NCBI GenBank assembly: GCA_910580185.1
Contig: CAJTWC010000008.1
Coordinates: 24,494-88,493, forward strand
Reading direction: 5' to 3'
DNA: 64,000 nucleotides
From: an uncultured Bacilli bacterium
GTDB lineage: Bacteria > Bacillota_I > Bacilli_A > RF39 > UBA660
Each line of letters starts with the position of its first letter. Within the stretch, counting starts at the first letter, position 1. Below are positions 60,001-64,000 of the stretch, one piece after another. A program made the translations under genes and the position numbers. The notes under the pieces were generated by a model. That model searched no databases. It saw nothing but the letters and a program-made list of their open reading frames with translations, and was not told the DNA's origin.

Positions 60001-61611
60001 AATTGTAAACATAGCATATTTGAATTTGATAATGGAGAAGCACTTGGTAGCCAATACTCTAGTGGTTTTGATCTTCCTGATAAGAAATGTCCGGAATGTG
60101 GTAGCAACATGTATAAAGATGGACAAGACATGCCATTTGCAACATTCTTAGGATTTAATGCCGATAAGGTTCCGGATATCGACCTTAACTTTAGTGATTT
60201 AAACCAAGCCTCAGCACACGCATATACCAAGGTTTTATTTGGACCTGATAACGTATTTAGAGCGGGAACTATTGGTACGGTTGCTGAAAAAACAGCGTAT
60301 GGATTTGTAAAAGGATATTTAGAAGAAAAAGAAATAAATAAACGTTCGGCTGAAATAGAAAGATTAGCAGCTGGATGTACGGGTGTTAAAAGAACAACTG
60401 GTCAGCATCCTGGGGGTATAGTTGTTATACCAGATTATATGCAAGTATTTGATTTTACACCATTTCAATTTCCGGCAGAGGATGCAACAAGCCCTTGGAG
60501 AACAACGCACTTTGATTATCATGCGATAGATGAATGCGTATTAAAACTAGATATCTTAGGACATTCGGACCCAACACAACTACGTATGATTCAGGATTTA
60601 ACTGGTACCGATATTACGAAGGTACCATTAGATGATAAAGATACCATGAGTATATTTACATCAACAAAGGCGCTTGGGGTTACTAATGAGCAAATACTTT
60701 GTAAAACTGGCACTCTTGGAATACCAGAGTTTGGTACACCATTTACAATTGGAATGGTTAGTGAAACAAAACCTACGACATTCGCAGAATTAATTAAAAT
60801 ATCTGGTTTATCTCATGGTACTGACGTTTGGTTAGGAAATGCTCAAGATTTAATTAAAAATGATATAGTTCCTTTTAAAGAAGTTATTGGATGTCGTGAC
60901 GATATAATGGTATATCTTATGTATAATGGGGTAAAACCAATAAAAGCATTTAAGATAATGGAATTTGTTCGTAAGGGTAGAGCTTCTAAGGATCCAGAAA
61001 CATGGAAAGAACATAAAAAGACCATGGAAGAGGCTAATATACCAGAATGGTTTATTGATTCATGCGGTAAGATTAAGTACATGTTCCCTAAAGCTCACGC
61101 GGCTGCTTACGTTATATCAGCTTTTAGAATTGCTTGGTATAAAGTTCATATGCCAGTATATTTCTATGCTTCTTGGCTTACTTCTAAAGCAACGGATGTT
61201 GATATTGAAACAATGTCAAAAGGCTATGATGCAATAAAATCTAAGATAATTGAAATTCAAAATAAAGGATTTGATGCTTCAAATAAGGAACTAGGTGTTT
61301 TAGAAAGCCTAAAGGTTTGTTTAGAGGCAACCGCAAGGGGAATAAAGTTCTTAGTACCAGGGCTATATGAAAGTAATGCAACAGTTTGGGGTGTTAGAGA
61401 TGATAACACCGTTGTTGCACCATTTAGCGCAATAGATGGCCTAGGTGATACCGTTGCTAAAAAAATAGTTGAAGAAAGAGAAAAAGGAAAATACATTTCG
61501 ATTGAAGATGTACAAGTAAGAGGCAAAGTATCCCAGACTTTAACAGATAAAATGAAAATGATGGGTATTTTTGAAGAACTACCAGAATCAAGTCAGCTTA
61601 GTTTATTCTAA
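57013..61611 (+). CDS. polC: DNA polymerase III alpha subunit PolC
   Basis: A 1532-residue replicative polymerase. N-terminal domain and OB fold to about residue 300; PHP domain starts at about 309 (VELHAHTMMSQMDG) and is interrupted by the 3'-5' exonuclease (from about 409: YVVFDTETTGF); zinc-binding module at about 995-1035 (CTNCKH, CPECG); polymerase core with the Asp pair PDIDLNFS near 1055 and the fingers domain toward the end. The C-terminus ends SSQLSLF, the usual beta-clamp motif. Full length and intact, which marks a Firmicute. Confidence 0.98.
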   Translation: MHDKLKLFLERIKLPLEDYKYFNNGKILKLKMDSSRKNGVFVIQLENVLNDDVLSFINENIKNGFPDMDSMRAEFVVNNINYDDITNYYNKAIENSTLTMPMKELFKEKKVTSEGKKMVIEVDNIAEENILRNNITSLIKYYNVLGYNDIKIDVMVNEENAIAVKRELEEAMKKEVSDAPKKDNPIIVGDEIKEGNITKINDIIAEEGNVTVEAYVFGVEEFESSKSSFKILTFKISDNTDSIYAKYFTKDADSFKRVSKAMKSGWFRINGYVKQDTFANDLVLNVRNVMKIPSKDVSVTDDAEVKRVELHAHTMMSQMDGLTRLDLGKHTCELVTNAINMGYRGVAITDHNGCQAFPVAYGLIKGHNKKIEDPSKHFKGLYGVELTLVDDTVNIVVRPTDDSLMDNTYVVFDTETTGFNAAGGDQMIEIGAVKISHGDIIDRFDELIDPKRHIPDKITELTQITDAMVSGCDDEEAVTKRFLKWAGNLPMVAHNAKFDISFISMAMKKYNLGEFKNTVIDTLELSRTLDQGYARHGLSALVKRYNVPWEEDAHHRADYDAEGTAHVFHKMLVKLDSQNFEKISDLDRLVSKDEIHKFGRTYHFNAIAVNKQGLKNIFEMISLANTVYIYKTPRILRSEVERLREGVLIGSGCYESEVFTLARSKEGEELTNIINFYDYVEVQPPEVYNHLLQLGDFKSEEELKAHIKKVVQATKEAGKMIVATGDVHHFKKEDKIYREIIVNQKVPGGGRHPLAKKDIKEIPSQHFRTTNEMLDDFAFLGSELAYEIVVTNTNKMLDMVDEIEVIIDTHGIPFSPRVKSDDGKEYLDCPRVVTDLVYNKAKEWYGNPLPYNIEERIAMELYGNIVYKTCEENIKKDNPNISEEELITKTFANLHDIILKGFDAVKELLRNYFKNNWDEELGELNDDSLDKKVAKELGGIIGGGFDPIYLISQRLVKHSNDEGYLVGSRGSVGSSFVATMMGITEVNPLPAHYRCTNCKHSIFEFDNGEALGSQYSSGFDLPDKKCPECGSNMYKDGQDMPFATFLGFNADKVPDIDLNFSDLNQASAHAYTKVLFGPDNVFRAGTIGTVAEKTAYGFVKGYLEEKEINKRSAEIERLAAGCTGVKRTTGQHPGGIVVIPDYMQVFDFTPFQFPAEDATSPWRTTHFDYHAIDECVLKLDILGHSDPTQLRMIQDLTGTDITKVPLDDKDTMSIFTSTKALGVTNEQILCKTGTLGIPEFGTPFTIGMVSETKPTTFAELIKISGLSHGTDVWLGNAQDLIKNDIVPFKEVIGCRDDIMVYLMYNGVKPIKAFKIMEFVRKGRASKDPETWKEHKKTMEEANIPEWFIDSCGKIKYMFPKAHAAAYVISAFRIAWYKVHMPVYFYASWLTSKATDVDIETMSKGYDAIKSKIIEIQNKGFDASNKELGVLESLKVCLEATARGIKFLVPGLYESNATVWGVRDDNTVVAPFSAIDGLGDTVAKKIVEEREKGKYISIEDVQVRGKVSQTLTDKMKMMGIFEELPESSQLSLF

Positions 61612-61624
61612 GTTTGACTTTTTT
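61592..61624 (+). terminator. Terminator of polC
   Basis: GTCA-CTTAG (61592-61601) with CTAAG-TGAC (61608-61618), then T6. Confidence 0.8.
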
Positions 61625-61643
61625 AAGTTTCATAATTAAAAAG

Positions 61644-61672
61644 TTTACAAAATTAAATATAAATGATATTAT
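61644..61672 (+). promoter_or_regulatory. Promoter of the tandem paralogue pair
   Basis: TTTACA (61644-61649), 17 bp, TATTAT (61667-61672) with extended TG, 38 bp before the first gene. Confidence 0.65.
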
Positions 61673-61709
61673 AACAAGGCATTTGTAAATTTTGTTAGGG
61701 GGAATTTAA

Positions 61710-62843
61710 ATGAAATTTAAAGCAAGAGGATCATTGATGTTTGAAGCAGATATGATAGAGATAATAAAAAGAACGTATAGAAACTTTTCAATTTTTTTTA
61801 AGAATTCATGTGAGGTATCAGAATTAGCAAAAACGGTTTTAAGAAAACTAAAAAAAGTTCAAGGAAATCCAAATAAAATATTAATAACAGAAAAAGATAT
61901 TAAAAATATAAAGAAAATATTTTTTCTAAGTATGTGTGATGTTGAGGAAAAAAAAGCACTGACAAAAGAAAATATTAATGAGATAATAGAAGAAAAAATT
62001 AATGAGGAATATCCAAGACTAGAATTAATTATTACAAAATTTTTTAATGATATTATTCCTTACACTGATTTATTATATGAAAACCTTGAAAAGATATCTA
62101 TAAAGGAAAACGGCAGAAGAAAAAATGAATATTTTTCTACATTAAATTCGATGAAAAAAGAACTTGGCAACTGTAAAATAGTAAATGATTTAGTAGATAA
62201 AATTTACAAATTTTATCTAAGTGGTGATAGTTTCGTAAAGGTAGTATCTATGGACATTATAGGCACTTTATGTGGCTATATTGTAAATTATATAGAAGAT
62301 TTAAATAATTGCGTTTATCCATTTAAAAAGTGTAAGAAGAAAATAGAGAAATTCATAGATGATTTTGAAAATGGAAAAGTTGTAAGTGCAGATGATGCTA
62401 AGGAAATATTAAATTTATATAATATAGGCAATCCTAATCTAAATAATTTAGCAATTGAGGAAGAAGTAAAAAAACATAATGACGAAGTTATAAAAAAAGA
62501 AAAATTAAGTAAAGAAAATACTGCTAGATTAGAGATTTGCTATGAAACTCGTGAGGAACGAATAGCAAGGCATAATAGTAAAAATATCGAATATAAAGAT
62601 GTAGGGAATGTTGAACTTACTTTAGAAGAATTGGAATGCTTAGATTTATATTTTTCAGTAATTGAAGAATTAGATGAAAAGAATTTAGAAGCTTTTGAAA
62701 ATAGAACAACCGAATTTTTACCAATGCTTTTGGATAGCTATCCAAATCAATTAATAACGTTATTAATTGATAAAATTCAAAATTCTGATATTAATCCTCA
62801 AATAAAAAAACGAGTATGCAAAGCTGTAAAACATCTTGGATAA
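61710..62843 (+). CDS. Unknown helical protein, first of a tandem paralogue pair
   Basis: Not recognised. A 377-residue, mostly helical, soluble-looking protein rich in Lys, Glu and Asn, with no signal or membrane segment. Its last 80 residues (VELTLEELECLDLYFSVIEE, then AFENRTTEFLPML and LIDKIQNSDINPQIKKR) match the end of the next gene (IELTEEDMVCLQLYLEIVTD, then DFENKTANYISYV and LVIKIQNSTDISKNIKT). The first halves are not obviously related. RBS AGGGGG. Placed after polC by about 100 bp, with its own promoter. Confidence 0.55.
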   Translation: MKFKARGSLMFEADMIEIIKRTYRNFSIFFKNSCEVSELAKTVLRKLKKVQGNPNKILITEKDIKNIKKIFFLSMCDVEEKKALTKENINEIIEEKINEEYPRLELIITKFFNDIIPYTDLLYENLEKISIKENGRRKNEYFSTLNSMKKELGNCKIVNDLVDKIYKFYLSGDSFVKVVSMDIIGTLCGYIVNYIEDLNNCVYPFKKCKKKIEKFIDDFENGKVVSADDAKEILNLYNIGNPNLNNLAIEEEVKKHNDEVIKKEKLSKENTARLEICYETREERIARHNSKNIEYKDVGNVELTLEELECLDLYFSVIEELDEKNLEAFENRTTEFLPMLLDSYPNQLITLLIDKIQNSDINPQIKKRVCKAVKHLG

Positions 62844-62868
62844 TAATATTATTTAGTTGGAGGAGAAT

Positions 62869-63951
62869 ATGAAAATAAAAATATATTATAACAATAACTC
62901 TAATGTTGAAGAAATGGAACTTAAAAACTTTATAGAGAACTTTTATGAGACGTGCAAAATATCTTATTCTAATGCAAAAGCAAGCAAGAAAGATATTGAA
63001 TATTTGAAAGTAAAAGTTAAACATGCATATAAGAATATTGATAAAACCATTTTATTAGATGATGATTTCGCAATTTTTCTTTATTATACAATTATATCAA
63101 GTGATGAAGTACAAGGTATGGTTGTAAACAATCAATTGTTAGAAAAAGACTGGGATTTAGCGGAAGCTAAATGTGTTAAAACGTTAGAGGTTTTGAAAAA
63201 GCTTTCGAATGAGGCAATTAATAAAAACTTGCAAAAAGAAGCAAAAGGCATTTGGCTGCGTAAGCAGATAGATGAATGTAATAGCGTTGGTGAACTATTT
63301 AAAACTTTAAACAGATGGTATAATTCTCTTAGTCTAGTTTCGAAAAACCAAGCAGCTTATATTTTGTGCTGTTATTGTTTTTATATGTTGGAATTGAAAT
63401 TTTTTAGTGAAGAATATCTAAATAAAAATATAAAACTTAAAAGTATAATTAAAAAAACTTTATCCAACATTAATAAAAATGAAAAAATTGATTCTGCTTT
63501 AGTAGAAGAAATATTAAAACTTAATATTTCGATTAATGTTGATATTAAAAAAACACTAAATCAAGATGTAATTACTAATTATAATAATGAGATTTTGGTT
63601 TTAAGAGCAAATCAAGAACAAAAAATAAGACAAGTTCTAGAAGAAAGAGAAAAAGAAAAAACAAATGCTGTTTCAACAGAAAATAATTCTTTTAAAGAAG
63701 CTAAAATTGAGTTAACGGAAGAAGATATGGTTTGTTTACAATTATATTTAGAGATAGTAACGGATCTTTCAAGTGGTAAGATTAAAATAGAAGACTTTGA
63801 AAATAAAACGGCAAATTATATATCTTATGTAGAAGGAACGTATTATAAAGAAATATTAGAAGAATTAGTAATAAAAATACAAAATTCAACTGATATTAGT
63901 AAAAATATAAAAACCAAAGGGATTAAGGCAATTAATGCCCTAAAAAGTTAG
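62869..63951 (+). CDS. Unknown helical protein, second of a tandem paralogue pair
   Basis: Not recognised. A 360-residue helical protein sharing the C-terminal 80-residue domain with the preceding gene. The middle contains WLRKQIDECNSVGELFKTL and NQEQKIRQVLEEREKEKT; the C-terminal part closes with IKTKGIKAINALKS. Start placed at 62869 behind GGAGGAG, which is the same position relative to the gene as in its partner. It lies 25 bp after the first gene, in an operon. The last 49 bases of the window show nothing. Confidence 0.55.
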   Translation: MKIKIYYNNNSNVEEMELKNFIENFYETCKISYSNAKASKKDIEYLKVKVKHAYKNIDKTILLDDDFAIFLYYTIISSDEVQGMVVNNQLLEKDWDLAEAKCVKTLEVLKKLSNEAINKNLQKEAKGIWLRKQIDECNSVGELFKTLNRWYNSLSLVSKNQAAYILCCYCFYMLELKFFSEEYLNKNIKLKSIIKKTLSNINKNEKIDSALVEEILKLNISINVDIKKTLNQDVITNYNNEILVLRANQEQKIRQVLEEREKEKTNAVSTENNSFKEAKIELTEEDMVCLQLYLEIVTDLSSGKIKIEDFENKTANYISYVEGTYYKEILEELVIKIQNSTDISKNIKTKGIKAINALKS

Positions 63952-64000
63952 TGTAAAGAGTTTTGGGGAAAATTAATAAAAAAGTTAAAATGTAGGATTA

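Overview
The window is AT-rich DNA of a low-GC Gram-positive bacterium using the standard code: TAA, TAG and TGA all serve as natural stops, and Trp is encoded by TGG. It is an endospore former. It carries sigG, a ylmC/ymxH-type gene, a spoIIIAH-like gene, gerE and gerM. Together with EzrA, PolC, RNase HIII, YqzL and a single-chain glycyl-tRNA synthetase this points to class Bacilli, probably an uncultured gut-type relative of Erysipelotrichia/RF39 (lineage is inference). There is no insertion sequence, prophage or CRISPR array. Most genes lie on the + strand in short operons ended by clear intrinsic terminators.

Layout. 1-7 kb: the 3' end of rsmD, an orphan type IV pilin-like gene, nfo, an ORF6N gene with an in-frame stop, a nucleoside phosphorylase-like gene, yceD-rpmF, a ComEC-like metallo-hydrolase with DUF3006, a frameshifted unknown gene and peptidase E. 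7-13 kb: a methyltransferase behind a structured leader, an ABC-2 exporter operon behind a possible attenuator, a phosphodiesterase, then 800 bp holding three small transcription units (a 46-residue membrane peptide, a structured RNA whose promoter contains a perfect palindrome, and a 9-residue Trp-rich ORF). 13-19.5 kb: a Tad-type pilus/secretion operon (two TadE-like proteins, TadZ, TadA, TadB, TadC) followed by two membrane proteins that share a VGRPKLAD motif. 19.5-27.4 kb: YetF-like, YfhO-like, two coiled-coil proteins, spoIIIAH, gerE, gerM and tRNA-Arg.

27.5-35.5 kb: a second A-tract frameshifted gene, a lipid kinase, a small bacteriocin-type locus (C39 peptidase ABC transporter plus three peptide genes), rpsU, sigG, ylmC/ymxH, a CPBP protease, lspA and a third frameshifted gene. 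35.6-49.2 kb: housekeeping genes (rluD, rhomboid, GT2, rnhC, cvpA, a second pilin-like gene, yigZ, murE, pyrH, era-yqzL-recO, a short T-box and glyS) and a TPR/membrane protein. 49.2-64 kb: a possible structured RNA, rpsD, three tandem DUF3419-like paralogues (the first with an in-frame stop), ezrA, a third VGRPKLAD protein, a degenerate deacetylase, polC and two tandem paralogues of unknown function.

Most notable: ribosomal protein L32 carries a nine-residue extension that looks like the Prp-processed leader of L27; a juxtamembrane VGRPKLAD motif occurs in three membrane proteins; a bacteriocin gene starts inside the 3' end of its transporter gene; the glyS T-box has a very small stem I; and three accessory genes are each broken at A7-A8 runs. 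All calls come from reading the sequence; no database search was run.
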